A stretch of DNA of 64,000 bases, from the NCBI GenBank assembly GCA_963854835.1, contig OY978530.1, positions 26,798,137 through 26,862,136 of the forward strand, in the 5' to 3' direction. Shown in pieces: positions 20,839 to 32,081 of the stretch; position 1 is the first letter of the stretch, and the number at the start of each line of letters is the position of its first letter. The translations under genes were made by a program, and so were the position numbers. The DNA is from Megamerina dolium. Lineage: Eukaryota > Arthropoda > Insecta > Diptera > Megamerinidae. The notes beneath the pieces are model-generated. The model searched no databases and was not told where the DNA came from. It saw nothing but the letters and a program-made list of their open reading frames with translations.

Positions 20839-21594
20839 TCAGGATTTCATGGTTTCCAGGAACTTACCGCTCACCGTTACCGCTATGTCATCTGCATACC
20901 CGACGGTGTGTATGCCTTTTGAGTCCAGAAGCTGAAGTAGGGAATCGACCGTGATGTTCCAAAGGATGGGCGATAATACTCCCCCCTGTGGACACCGTTT
21001 GACTACCCTACCTCTGAGTCTGTAACTCCCATTTTGAAAGTTTATTGCCCTTTTCCTCAGCATGCTGTCCACCCACCTTATAATGGTTGGGCTGACTTCA
21101 CGAGTAGCAAGGGCCATCCTTAGCTTATCGAAACCAATCTTATCGAAGGCACCTTCTATATCCATAAAAGTAGACATAGATATCCCTCCACGAGACAGTT
21201 CCCTCTCCGCTACGCGAACGAGTTCGTGCAGGGCCGTTTCAGTGGATTTGCCAGCTCTGTACGCGTGCTGACACCTGCTCAGTGGTTTTGTCAGAAGCGT
21301 TGTCCTTTCCATGTAGTCCGCCAGTACTCCTTCCATACATTTAAGCAGAAAGGAGGTCAAGCTAACCGGCCGGAAAGATTTAGCCTCTGAGTAGTCCCTT
21401 TTTCCCGGCTTTGGAAGGAAGACAACTTTAGTCTCTCTCCATTGAGTCGGGATATATCCTGTAGCCAGGCAAGTAATAAATATTCCCAGAAGCCTGTCTA
21501 CCAGAGCTTCTGCACCCCACTGAAGTAGGGCTGGAAATATCCCGTCTGTACCCGCTGTTTTGAATGGAGAGAAACGCTTAATGGCGTTTATCAC
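20839..21594 (-). CDS. LOA1 ORF2 part b: reverse transcriptase core
   Basis: A 251-codon frame covering the RT fingers and palm: AGTDGIFPALLQWG, FRPVSLTSFLLKCMEGVL, CQHAYRAGKSTETALHELVR, FMDIEGAFDKIGFDKL (motif A Asp), GGVLSPILWNITVDSLLQLL and VGYADDIAVTV (catalytic YADD, near residue 230). All RT motifs are intact within this piece. It overlaps the endonuclease frame by 4 bases (21591-21594) through a one-base shift. That shift could be a real inactivating mutation or a sequencing error, since no damage surrounds it. Confidence 0.88.
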   Translation of the reverse strand: MINAIKRFSPFKTAGTDGIFPALLQWGAEALVDRLLGIFITCLATGYIPTQWRETKVVFLPKPGKRDYSEAKSFRPVSLTSFLLKCMEGVLADYMERTTLLTKPLSRCQHAYRAGKSTETALHELVRVAERELSRGGISMSTFMDIEGAFDKIGFDKLRMALATREVSPTIIRWVDSMLRKRAINFQNGSYRLRGRVVKRCPQGGVLSPILWNITVDSLLQLLDSKGIHTVGYADDIAVTVSGKFLETMKS

Positions 21595-23126
21595 TCCATC
21601 CTTTCAGCTTCCAATCTTTCATTCCTGTTTGCACCCTTGCGGGTGGCTTCCCAAGGATCTTCCGATCTAAAGCTTCCTGGAAAATACACCTCCATCAGGT
21701 ATTTCAGTGACTCTCCGATTGTCTCTGTAAAGAATCCATTCGTTTTGCGAATTAATCCCAACTTTGACACCGGGTCCTTTGATATGATCCTCTGTAATCT
21801 ACATACATCGGTCATATCTTGCATAGTTGAGCAAAACTCCCTCCACGTTTTCCTTTTACTGTTGCGTAGAGTCTTCTTCAGCTCCCTTTTCTTTGACTTG
21901 TAGTCGTCCCATGCGTTGGGGTCCCCTCTCATGTGACTATTAAAATACTTCCTTGTCTCTTTTTTCATGGATTCCAGTTCTCCATTCCACCATGGAGTGG
22001 GATCTCCTTCGTCCACTACCGTCAGAGGACATGAAGCTTCAAATGCTTTGATCATGGCTGAGCTGATAGCCCTCACCTGATACTCAACATCTGCAGTTGT
22101 TCTAGGTCTCTTAAACCTCCTTGGCAATAATTCCTCAAGAACTTCGCAGTACCTTGTACAATCCGTTCGTTTCGGTATCCTTACCATTCTACAGTCGTTC
22201 CTATGTCTTTTATCGGACGTAATCCCAAACTGAATGGCCCTGTGGTCCGACATGGTTAGTCTATCCACAACCCTCCAATCCAAAATCCTATCCAACATTT
22301 TAACATTCGTCAGAGTAACATCAATAACCTCGCAACGACGTGCGTCGACAAAGGTCGGTTCTGTTCCCCTATTGGCAACTTGTAGACCAAATCTTTCTAT
22401 AAATTCGAGTAGACACTCTCCTCTATAGTTTTCATTGCTACTGCCCCACACAGAACTGTGCGCATTGGCATCGCAGCCTAAGATCAGACCAACCCCCTTA
22501 CCATCACAGAATCTCACAAGAGCTTCCACCTCTCTCGAAGGTGGTTCGTCTGGAGGATCGTATGGAAGGTATGCTGATGCGATCATAAATGATCCCGCAC
22601 CGTCACCTATTCTCACTACTGTGAGATCCGGTGAACACAAGTTAGACATTAGAATCGCACGTATCCCATGTCTAACTAAAATGCATGTCCTCAACTTCCC
22701 CTCTGTTTGTGGATAAAACAAAGTGGTCTTTTGTGCAGATAGGCCTTTGATCCTTCCATGAAGAATCCAGGGCTCATGAACTAGTGCAATGTCAAGCTCA
22801 TCCTCATCGAAGCTCCGCACCATCATTGCTGATGCTGCTTTGCTGTGGTGAATATTGAGTTGACACACATTTAGTGGTTCCTGGCGCGGGCCCACCTCCC
22901 GCCCTAATGGCTTCTTCCTTGCAGAGTCTTCCACTAGCCCCACGCCAGGAGCCGCGTCGCACCCCTCATACTGCATCTTTCTGGAATTTAGCGACGGCCT
23001 GTTCAAGACCGCAGTTGAGTCTCCCCCCTGCGATCCTGACGGCCTCCGCGTCCTCCTTAGGACACAGCACGGTGAGTACGACACCTGCCCTTTCTGCCTC
23101 GCCAAACCCTTCTGTGCGGATAACAC
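21591..23126 (-). CDS. LOA1 ORF2 part a: endonuclease
   Basis: A 511-codon frame. The true ORF2 start probably lies near residue 50-80, and the N-terminal part overlaps ORF1 in another frame. The exonuclease-endonuclease-phosphatase domain runs from about residue 86 to 300: VCQLNIHHSKAASAMMV, IALVHEPWIL (catalytic Glu), LGCDANAHSSVWGS (Asp/Asn), CEVIDVTLTN and TMSDHRAIQF (His). This enzyme nicks the target DNA. Residues 300-511 form the EN-RT linker (WWNGELESMKKETRKYF, then KTWREFCSTM). All catalytic residues expected for the family are visible. Confidence 0.88.
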   Translation of the reverse strand: MLSAQKGLARQKGQVSYSPCCVLRRTRRPSGSQGGDSTAVLNRPSLNSRKMQYEGCDAAPGVGLVEDSARKKPLGREVGPRQEPLNVCQLNIHHSKAASAMMVRSFDEDELDIALVHEPWILHGRIKGLSAQKTTLFYPQTEGKLRTCILVRHGIRAILMSNLCSPDLTVVRIGDGAGSFMIASAYLPYDPPDEPPSREVEALVRFCDGKGVGLILGCDANAHSSVWGSSNENYRGECLLEFIERFGLQVANRGTEPTFVDARRCEVIDVTLTNVKMLDRILDWRVVDRLTMSDHRAIQFGITSDKRHRNDCRMVRIPKRTDCTRYCEVLEELLPRRFKRPRTTADVEYQVRAISSAMIKAFEASCPLTVVDEGDPTPWWNGELESMKKETRKYFNSHMRGDPNAWDDYKSKKRELKKTLRNSKRKTWREFCSTMQDMTDVCRLQRIISKDPVSKLGLIRKTNGFFTETIGESLKYLMEVYFPGSFRSEDPWEATRKGANRNERLEAERME

Positions 23127-24580
23127 TCCATTTGGAAGTGTCCTTCACACAGACGTTCTGGCGCTGCAGCCTTCTGAGGATGATCTCGCTGGCCACAGCA
23201 TTGCCATGAGCAACAATCACCATCTTCCTCTTTGTCGACAAGGCTGCCGGTTAGGCTGTCACATTTGAGCTTCGCACCCTCCCACAAACCGGTTAGGTGC
23301 TCCACTGTCTTGCGCAGCCATTGCTTGGATAGCTGATTTTTGCACCTTAGTACAATCAATCCGCTCTCCACCCTTGCCCTGCCGACAAATCCAATGTCAT
23401 TGACATCGTCTTCAAGGGACTCCATGGCATCCAACAAAGATACCTTGAAGGTACTCAGATGAGTATCCTCCAGACGCCCCTCTAGTGACAAGTCCATGAC
23501 ACCCATAACGAGTTCAGCTTCCTCTACTTGAGCGTAAGTCTTCCTCGCCCTGGTGGGCTCGCCCTTTGCCTGTTCAGCCCGACGTTTAGGCGCTCTGCCA
23601 AGACCGCTCGGCCCAGGTACCGCATGCGAGGACTGTGAGTTCGCTGGGTTAACAATATTTCCAGATTGTCCACCCCGCACATCACCCCCCGACGTCGGAT
23701 TTCCCTGTCCCGTCGTTCCCAGAGCTACTCTACCCGTATTAGGCTTGGGCCTTGAGCCCCTTTCGGAGCGACTGACGGCCTTTATAATTGGCCGTCCATC
23801 TCTCCGAGCATTTGCCCCTTTTGGTGTCTGCGTGGAAGAATTATCAACCTTCTCAAGAGACGGTTGTCCATCCTTCCCAGCATCCACCTCAATTGGCCCC
23901 TCCGTCGTCTTCGGATGAGGCTCCTCAGGCGTTGAACTTTTCAAAGTGGTTCCGGAGCTATCGCCCCTGAACGTCTTCCCCGAGTTCTCCACCTCCAAGG
24001 TCGACTCATCTTGCAGAAGTCCACTGAGTTGGCCCGAGAGCTGCTCAATGGTCTTCTCCGACGACTTCATGGCCTTTTTACGTTGTCTCTTTCGCTTCTG
24101 CTTCTCCCGTTCCTTCAACAGGATTCGCTCTGCTCTTGAGACCCCGTCCTCTTCGCTTGCACCTGATAAAGCTAACGATTCCGCTCCACTAGGAGCGTCT
24201 TCGTCCACACCATCAGATGTTCGGCCAGATATTTTACGCTGCCTCCAAACCGGCTTCCCTGCCGACCTGGTGACACCGTCCTCTTTATTCAACACCGTCG
24301 CAGCCGCCGGCTTAGGTCTTCCGAGACCCGTTCCGTCCGCCGCAACAGATGCTGCCATTGATTTTGGGCTGGCTAAAAGCTCGGCTTCTATAGAAGCCTC
24401 ATTTTCCGCCATCCCCTCCACTACTTTACCCGCCGTGGCTATCAGCACTACTTCGTATGAGGCAGTGCTATCCGCCATTGCAGGAATTTCGTTCTGAGTT
24501 CCAGAGGTGGGAACGAGTGGTGCAACTAACAGCTCGGCCTTTGGTGGAGCCTTATTGTCCGCCGTTCCTCCTGTTAACAC
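22966..24580 (-). CDS. LOA1 ORF1 (RNA-binding gag-like protein), one frameshift
   Basis: A 507-codon frame starting at 24580. The N-terminal third is Ala/Glu/Ser-rich. It is followed by a strongly basic, probably helical stretch (LKEREKQKRKRQRKKAMKSS, about residues 160-180) and a Pro/Gly/Ser/Thr-rich linker. The conserved C-terminal core begins near residue 350 (VMGVMDLSLEGRLEDTHLST, then MESLEDDVNDIGFVGRARVE). Near 23245 the reading frame shifts, and the product continues at 23241-22966 (MVIVAHGNAVASEIILRRLQ to the stop at 22966). The protein would package element RNA. No CCHC zinc knuckle is visible. Confidence 0.75.
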
Positions 24581-24974
24581 CCCCGGAACCCCATATCCAG
24601 TTTTTGGGTTCTTCGAATCAATCTTGTTCCCACGAGTTGCGAAGAAATAAATGTCCGCCTGCGCAGAGATTCGCAGTACGCAGGTAAGGCTAATTATTAC
24701 GGAGGGCGCCAGGTATCCGTAAGCTCACGTTAGCGACTGGGCTATTTGAAAAAGGGGCCCCCAGCCAGGCTGATTTTCGGCACGGATCGCTTAACACCTT
24801 AATCCAGCCCCTCACCTCCGACCATGATAAGAGTACGTTGCCGAATGCTGTATTATTGAAGAGTAACAAACACTCATCAACTTACCCTTATCTTAGCTAG
24901 ATACCGCCTGACATCGTACAGGCTAAACTGTGGTATCTATTTCCAGTCGGCACCCTCGAGAGCGAAGAATTAGC

Positions 24975-25990
24975 ATTGCAAGAAGCATTGGTCACGAATT
25001 TATCACATGATCTGCTGTTTTTTTGAAAAAACTTGAAAGGGATCAATAGCAGACTGTTTAACAATATAAGCTATTATATCTTCAGCACTGACCGATGGCA
25101 GAAACGATGAAAGGTGAAGCCATTTTTTGGAAAGAGCAACTTCAAGACCAGTGTTAAAATTAGAACTCATTATAGTTGAGCGATTGTTTCGATTTTATCG
25201 AATTACATTAACTGTAGTCCAATCAGATGAATGACCATTATTCTTAGGTATAGGAGCAACATTACTTCTGTGAGGTTGGAATTACCAGCACGAACAACAT
25301 CAGTACAGACGGTGACTGACGGAGATAGAGTTGATGAAGCGATAGCATTTGTTGAATAACAGTAACATCAGATACAGTATGAGAGCGACCATTTACATGA
25401 GTAGTATTATTATTTACAGTGCGAGAAAGAGCAGGCAAAGTTTTAGCAATACTATTATTGATGTCATTAGCACGAGATAACATAGGTGAAGAGTTAGATA
25501 TAATATTTCGTCCAACACTTTTGGCAATTTGCAGTTTTGGGTCACTGATCTTTGCTTTAGAACGATTCATCATTGTATTGATTTTAGTATTATTATTAGC
25601 AATAGATTTTGTTTTTTCATTAGCATTATTATTATGAGAGGTATGTGATAACTTAAGAGTATAAAACATTGACTTCAAATTGTTTAAACTACTGCATGCC
25701 TCTTCAATTTTAGAGAGGCAAATTAATAGAGGTTTTTTTCATACAAAAATCACATCTATAAATAATGTTGTTGTTCAACTTTAGTAAATTAGAATTACCC
25801 AATGGAGTTCCTGAATTCTTTAGATTTGCTCGGATTAGCACCAGATAATTTACGACTGAAGGTCGAACCTCAATCAACCGAAATTCTGTAATGTCACAAG
25901 ATTTGCCGTGAAGTAACTGTAGAATAATATCATGCAAGACACGAAATTTAAAGTAAAATTCAAGAAGGATTGATTTACTTTTCCAAACGC
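24975..25990 (-). pseudogene. CR1-like ORF1 relic
   Basis: A minus-strand relic including an open frame at 25678-25262. This frame is Asn/Ser/Lys-rich and low complexity (NNTKINTMMNRSKAKISDPK, then an Asn/Ser stretch), typical of the linker of non-LTR ORF1 proteins. Downstream, out of frame, KKWLHLSSFLPSVSAEDIIA is recognisable near 25130-25070; this block resembles the conserved C-terminal core of insect CR1/Jockey ORF1s. At 25760-25730 a CDFCMKK sequence could be the remains of a PHD-like finger. It lies beyond LOA1 from the ORF2 relic at 17389-19150 and has the same orientation. Confidence 0.55.
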
Positions 25991-26089
25991 ATTCAATTTC
26001 CGATTCGCTTTGCCTTTGCCATGAATATCAATAAGTCACAAAGACAACCTGAAAGTGTGTGGAATTAATCTTGAATTGGGGAATTAATC

Positions 26090-26460
26090 TTGATGGGAGT
26101 TGGAAGACTCGTGTACAACTACGCGACTAACCTGGTCAGTGCTGGACATAAAACGGACAAAAAACTTATTAGCGCTTAACAGACACGCGGCTAGTAGGAA
26201 TTATTATGGGCTCTTACACTATAGGGATACATACAATTATTATAAGCAGCACAGCATCTGATTACTGCCAGGCCTGCGGTGATGAGGGGGAATAGGAATC
26301 CGTTACTTCCCTTTTTTGTGAGCGTCCGGCCCTGATTCACTGCAGAATGACTCATCTAATCTTGCTCACTGTCAGTTGGGGAATATTTTACGCTTCACAC
26401 GAAACTTGGGTTGATTTTCACCGTAAATGGTTGAACTCATCTGCGCTATCACGCTGGGCC
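26090..26460 (+). pseudogene. 3' coding end of an RNase H-bearing non-LTR element
   Basis: In one plus frame the sequence reads LALNRHAASRNYYGLL, SDYCQACGDEGE (stop) ESVTSLFCERPAL and FHRKWLNSSALSRWALL. This fits the post-RNase H zinc region of LOA/R1-type ORF2, with C-x2-C, a damaged His, and Cys. Stops and small indels show it is dead. It ends near 26460 in a short taagtaagt run. Confidence 0.5.
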
Positions 26461-26679
26461 TTATTGGTTTAAGTAAGTAAGCTAAGATCAATCAGTCGTC
26501 AAAACAAAATCGAAATCGATGCACGGCTAAGCCCAGAATTTGGCCATGGCCCATATTCCGCAATTCAAATATCGATGCCAATATTAAGCCTATGCTTTCA
26601 ATTGCTGGTAATATCAATATCTCTTTACCAAATACAATATTCAATTTTGGACATCTTAAAGACATTTCAAAGACAAGTT

Positions 26680-26905
26680 GACTTTGTCTATCTTGGAACC
26701 AGCATGAATACTATCAATCACGTCAGCTTGGATATATCGCAAACAGATGATACTTTGTGCTAAATAAGCAATTGAGAAGTTCTAGCCTTCTCTCAAATAA
26801 CGAAAACTACATTCTACAAATCTCTCATCATGCCTGTCTTTACGTACGCCGTTGATGCTTCACCTCAGATAAGATAATGCTTGAAATTTTCCTTGGTCCT
26901 TGGAC
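26680..26905 (+). mobile_element. RTE fragment (copy D)
   Basis: This aligns with the late RT region of the 46.1-49.2 kb RTE copy. It includes tctatcttggaaccag, aagcaattgagaagt and ctctcatcatgcctgtc in the same order and spacing, with more substitutions and small deletions than the other copies. No 3' tail is attached. Confidence 0.75.
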
Positions 26906-26938
26906 TTATTTGCGATAGTATTCCGATACCGACTTAGT

Positions 26939-29900
26939 ATGTTAGGTTAGGTTATGCGGTCGCCCACAAAGAGGGGTTCACTTAGGCCAAAAACTGGCCC
27001 ATTGTGTTACCGTGCATCAATGATGCTTTCTATGCTGCTTCGTGTGTTAAACGCAACCATTGGAATTTCCTAATTAATAGACCAATGTCCCTGACATCCG
27101 TGGGTGCTAGCTCAGTGGTATCTGTAAAAAAGGCACTCCCCAATAGAGTGTGCCTTCTATGTGCCAAGGCGGGGAATCTACAGAGGAAGTGGTAAACTAT
27201 TTCCTCCTCTTCCTCGTCCTGGCAGCTACGTCAAAAACGTTGGCCGGTAAACCAAGCCTGGTAGCATGCGTACGTCAGTGACCCGTGAGTACAGCAACTA
27301 CGTTGCTGATAGTTTTCCTACTCATTGGCAACAGTGAACGAGTTCTTTTATTGTCAACAGTTGGCCATACTTTCCTAGTAGTAACCCAAGAGCTTTCATC
27401 CGGTCATCTTCTGTTGGCTATAGTAAGGAAATGTTGTGTGACAGGAAGCTTGCATGTTTCGAGCGGAATTCCTGCTTGATGAAATGGATAGATCACTAGC
27501 AGCCTAGTGCCTGATCTCGCCAATTCATCTGCCTTTATAGCCATAATCTCGGCTGAAAAACGCTACGAAAGTCGAGTAACCAGAACTTAAGCTTAACGCG
27601 TGAGGAATCAGAAAAGACGCCACCTCCTACCCCTCTCTCTAATTTGGAGCCGTCTGCGTACAATTGAACCGATTGAACTCCAGTGTCGTTGACAACACCC
27701 CTATTCCATTCTTCCCTTGAAGGTATATGGGTTGAGAATCTATTGTAAAATCATGGTATGGGAATGGTATTATCGATGGCATCCAGAATTGTAGTGCACT
27801 CCCCCAAGATCTTTGAATGCCCGTATTCTGTTCGAGCCCAGCGTGAACCCTTGTTTAGCCGATATTGCTGATATAAGCGCTCTCTGCTTGCCAAATAGAT
27901 CCACAGGAAGTAGATTCAATAGCAAGTAGAGTGCCTTTGATGGGGTGGTTCTTAGAGCACCTGTTGTCAACACCGCAGAAGTCCTTTGAACCTTGTCTAT
28001 TAGCCGTCTGTGTACCTCCTTATTTAAGGATTCCCATCAGACTATCACTCCTTAACAAATAACTGGTCTGACTGCCGCGCAGTATAGCGATGATTTGATT
28101 GTAGGACTCATTCCCCATCTCTTACCTATGCTTTTTTAAAGGAACAGAGTGCTGCTTAAAGAAAGCTTTACGCATCCTTTCCTCCGTGTTCGGTTTCCAA
28201 ATTAGTTTTCTATTTAAAGTTATACCCAAGTTAGCTTTAGGCTAGTTCTTCCAATTCTAGGTAAGGTAAAATATGTATTTTATGCTTCCTGGTAAAGAGG
28301 ACCAGCTCAGTTTTGGCAGGGTTGATGGCCAGACCAGAGTTTAAAGCCCATTTGGACAGGATTGATAAAGTATGGTTCATCACTTCGGTGAGTGTATTTA
28401 AATATTTTCCCGACGCCACAAGTGCCACGTCATCTGCATAAGCCAGCGTTTTATAGCCCGTGGTCTGTAATGATATGAGAACTTCATTCATGGTTAAGTT
28501 CCACAGAAGAGGCGATGGGAGAGGGTGCCCTTAATCGCAAGTCTACTAATACATGAGGTACACAATTTTGAGTTTATCACTCTTTACCTTAGCAACAGAC
28601 TAATGAATCTAATAATAGGTTCATCCACCTTAGGCATAGCAAGAGAGTTTTCGACTGCTTCTGGGTTTATGTTATGGAACGCCCCCTCAATATCTAGAAA
28701 GATGCCCAGACTATATTCTTTGAAGTGCATAGATGTGTCGATCTTCTGCACAAGTGAGTGGAGAGCAGTCTCAGCGGATTTGCTTTTGTTATATGCATGT
28801 TACAATGTAGAGGTATTCTTATCATCTTATGTGAACATGAAGTAGTCTTCAAGGGTTTTTAATAAGAAGGATGATCGACTTATAAAATCACTTGGTTTTG
28901 AGTGAGACGTTTTTTCGCCTTTAGGTATAAACATCACGTTTACTTTTAGCCATCTCTTGGTGTCATAGCATAGCCTTACCCATGCAGAGAAGATTACCTC
29001 CAACCAAGGTGTTACAAGATCCGCACACCGCAGTATGTCCTCGGGTATAATACCATCAGGTCCTGGTGACTTGATTATTTATCGGCCAATTAGTCTTTGT
29101 TTTATTGATTATTTTGTGTGAGACGTCGTAGGTATTTCTACTAAGCCAAGGCTGTCCTCCAAACAGCCTGGAAAATGGGTATCAATTAGTACCCGAAGAG
29201 TTTCCAGACTTGAAGTAGTCCATTCACCGTTGCGGCTTGCCTCTGAAGTTTCCTCTATGTGACTGAAAAAATCATCCCATGATGATCTTTTTTCTTTCCA
29301 TATCGTCTTTTTAAACACTCGTAGGCTCTTCTAATTACAACAGATGAGTGATTTTGACTCGGTTGAATTGCTGTGGACATTCCATTAGAGTGATGATCTC
29401 TACCGACCACCACGGAGGTCTCTTATTCTTTGAAGTCCTTCTAATTGGACAGGACGCCAGCTTCCCTGCAAGCCTCTGTAATTTGTTGAACAGTGGCCTG
29501 AAGTTGCTCTTCATTTTGCAAGCTTAAGGGCGACAATTAAGTGAGGGATTTATTTAGGGTGACCCAATTTGTGCGTTTCCTATTTAAAAATTGTATCTGC
29601 TTTTGTGGCCTTATATCAAGGCTAATATACCTACGATCCGAGTAGAATGTTCTTTGTCAACCTTCAATTCCCTAACTAGAGAGACTTAAAAGTTGAAAAG
29701 TCGTTTTTAAGGGTGATATTCTAACCTCCTCCCTATTACAGATAATGATGGTCAGTTCTGTGCCCTTGTTTGCGAAAGTCAAGTTATAACTAATAATATA
29801 TTCAAAAAGTGACTCACCTCGATCGTTGTTGTCTGACCTGCCAAAGATATAATGATGTGCGTTGGCGTTGGCTTCCATCACCAGATTCATTTCGCGTTTA

Positions 29901-30640
29901 TCCGCCTTCCTTATTATAAGTGAGTTGGGGGCTCACTGTATCGTGAGCCATGAGCGCAGACAACACCCAATATATATGGGATTGATCATCTGACGCAATG
30001 GTCGCAGTATCCTTGTCGTCGTAATCAGATAGTAGAAATGTTTTGTACCATTTCTTCACTAAAATACATGATCGAGGCTTACCTGCGTTTTGAACGTAGT
30101 ATAATTCATAGTTTCGGGAGCTCAGTTCACTCACCTTATCATCTAAAAACCACGGTTCCTGAATTAGAATATTCTCCCCCGCTTTATCGATTAGGTAAAG
30201 GACATTAGTAGCGGAAGTTGCTTTAGAATGGTGCAGATTAATCTGGATCACCCTAAGCATCTTCCTTTACAATCTCTAATACGGACGTCACGGTCACCGT
30301 CGTATCACTGTACTCGGCGTCGCAGCATAGTAGGTCGCCTTATCCGCTATACTGTCTTCCACATTTCGGAGGAGGTTGCCAACCATCTCAGTCGTTTCCT
30401 GCGTCTTTTTCATAGACACGGTTCATGATTTAGGAAAACTATAGGTTATCACCCCTTTCTGTTTGGCAGAGAGATGCCGAGGATTGCTCATTCAAGACCA
30501 GAATGACCTGTCTTGAGTTCTCCTTGGCCTCTCGCACCTTCACTACCCTCCAATCGTCTGTGGGAAGGGATGGATTTGCGAGCCGTATATGTTCCAAGAT
30601 CTCCTTAGGATCTAATAACTCTGCTGGAATCCAGGCGCGC
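26939..30640 (-). mobile_element. LOA-clade non-LTR element, decayed (LOA2)
   Basis: A minus-strand element in ORF1-EN-RT-RNase H order. The ORF1 C-terminus is at 30642-30439 (MRAWIPAELLDPKEILEHIR, TDDWRVVKV). EN is at 30260-29672 (IQINLHHSKATSAT, LIQEPWFLDDK, VMEANANAHHYIFGRSD). The EN-RT linker is at 29318-29109. RT spans 29070-28237 and includes LAYADDVALVASGKYL (YADD). The thumb is at 27973-27770 (TTPSKALYLLLNLLPVDL), with RNase H traces to about 27480. The 3' end at 26939 reads, on the plus strand, ttaggttaggtta, so the element ends in TAACC-type repeats. Many frameshifts occur. ORF1 continues upstream through the duplicated arm at 30604-31642. Confidence 0.75.
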
Positions 30641-31642
30641 AACCAGGGTCTATTGGGGATATGGTCTCTAGGAACGACTGTAAGGCGTGCGTTATGCCAG
30701 TTTTTTCAATATTCGTGATGGCTTCTCTAAAGAGATCTACCGATCGCTGAACCGCGCAGGTCATTACCTTGATGCGTCCTTGATGTCATACGTCATCTCT
30801 ACAACAAACGACTGGGCCAGGGTTCCTCGTCGGGATATCCCTGTATATTCTTACGAGACTTATCTCCACTAGACTCCATTGCCCAAATGGCAGTGCTCCA
30901 TCTTCATGGTTCCTATCAATGACGGTAAGAATAAGGTGGTCCTTTGCCACGTCACTGAAGGAATGTGCTTGAGTGCTATAAGTGGCCGAAGCCGAAGTTT
31001 CGCATTTTTTGGCTTGGACAGCTGCATTTCTTGCGAGCGTTGCCTTTTGGACTCAAGTACAGAAGAACGGACATTATCACGTTTAGCGATAATGCTTCTT
31101 GCCTACTCCAGAGATTCTTTTTCCCTCACCTAGAGTTCTGTTGCTGGGATGCCACCGAGCTTTTCAGGAATCCTCAATGTGGCTCTGCTTTCCCGATATC
31201 TACGGAATGACTCGCTAATTGGTTTAGCGGGAGCCCTCAAATTAAAGGCAGCAGCTGATGTTGATCGCGTCGGATGGGTCTTACGGTGAACGAGGGCAAG
31301 ACGAAGTATCTAGTGTCAACAAACAAAGAGTTCCGGCGTCTTGGACAACACGTCACTGTTGACAACTACGATTTTGTAGTAGTAAGGGACTTTGTCTATT
31401 TTAGAAACAGCATTAACATCAGTAATGACGTTAGCCTGGAGATATTGCGAAGGATCACTCTTGCAAACTGGTGCTACTTTGGGCTAAGTAAGCAATTGAG
31501 AAGTCGAGCTCTCTCTCCAAGAACGAAAGCTTAACTCTACAAGTCTCTCATCATGCCTGTCCTAACATATGGCGCTGAAGCGTGGACAATTTCCACCTCG
31601 GATGAGCGAATGCTTGGAGTTTTCGAGAGAAAAGTCCTACGT
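30604..31642 (+). repeat. Left arm of 1,039-bp inverted duplication
   Basis: This is an inverted copy of 33912-34950 with equal length. One substitution was noticed (a at about 31050, c in the partner), inferred from the nearly identical translations in several frames. It contains LOA ORF1 remnant (minus), a copy of the 11-bp target duplication agcagctgatg (31250-31260) and the 5' part of an RTE insertion (31261-31642). Its left edge joins LOA2 seamlessly; its right edge is abrupt. Confidence 0.9.
31261..31642 (+). mobile_element. RTE fragment inside the left arm
   Basis: It encodes MGLTVNEGKTKYLVSTNKEF and QHVTVDNYDFVVVRDFVYF, the late RT segment shared with the other RTE copies. It breaks off at 31642 without a 3' tail, where the palindrome starts. 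It is the duplicate of 33912-34293. Confidence 0.85.
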
Positions 31643-32081
31643 TTCAAAGTGATTTGTATTTGAACTAGTAAATTAGGTTTAAGTGAAGCCATGTTGAGTA
31701 TAATCAGGTCTGATATATAATACTTTAAAGTATGTTAAAATTTTTAGCAATGTCGTTTTTTGATGCGATGATTCTTTCCTCGCCGTACACTATGATGAAA
31801 AGAAATATCACATGAGTCGAAAGACGAATATACGTAAATAGGTTAGCAATCCTAATTCATTTGATACTACGACTGCTAACCTATTTACTTATATTCGTCT
31901 ATCGACTCATGTGATATTTCTTTTCATCATAGTATACGGCGAGGAAAGAACCATCGCATCAAAAAACGACATTGCTAAAAATTTTAACATACTTTAAAGT
32001 ATTATATATCAGACCTGATTATACTCAACATGGCTTCACTTAAACCTAATTTACTAGTTCAAATACAAATCACTTTGAAAC
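31641..32081. repeat. Near-perfect palindrome (foldback-like), about 440 bp
   Basis: The left arm 31641-31848 and right arm 31874-32081 are inverted copies: gtttcaaagtgatttg at the left end and its complement at the right, with about four substitutions seen. They are separated by a 25-base centre (31849-31873). The transcript or single strand would form a very long hairpin. There is no ORF. An 85-base piece of it recurs at 34951-35035. Confidence 0.9.

Larger units (their letters stand above)
19170..24965 (-). mobile_element. LOA-clade non-LTR retrotransposon, nearly complete (LOA1)
   Basis: About 5.8 kb on the minus strand with ORF1, endonuclease, RT, RNase H and a C-terminal zinc motif. 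This is the layout of LOA-type elements (I superfamily), which carry RNase H unlike Jockey. Coding is interrupted by only about three short frame changes (near 23245, 21592 and 20836). It is the best preserved long element in the window and its base composition is more GC-rich than the flanks. It appears inserted into a CR1-like element. Exact termini and the target-site duplication could not be fixed by eye. Confidence 0.8.

Noticed and set aside
26939..26953. Insect telomere repeat (TTAGG)n
   Set aside because: Only about two and a half units, located at the 3' end of a LOA element. This is better explained as the element's own tail.
30687..30872. Conserved 61-codon ORF present twice (also 34682-34867)
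   Set aside because: Its conservation follows from the 1,039-bp inverted duplication. It lies antisense to the LOA ORF1 remnant.
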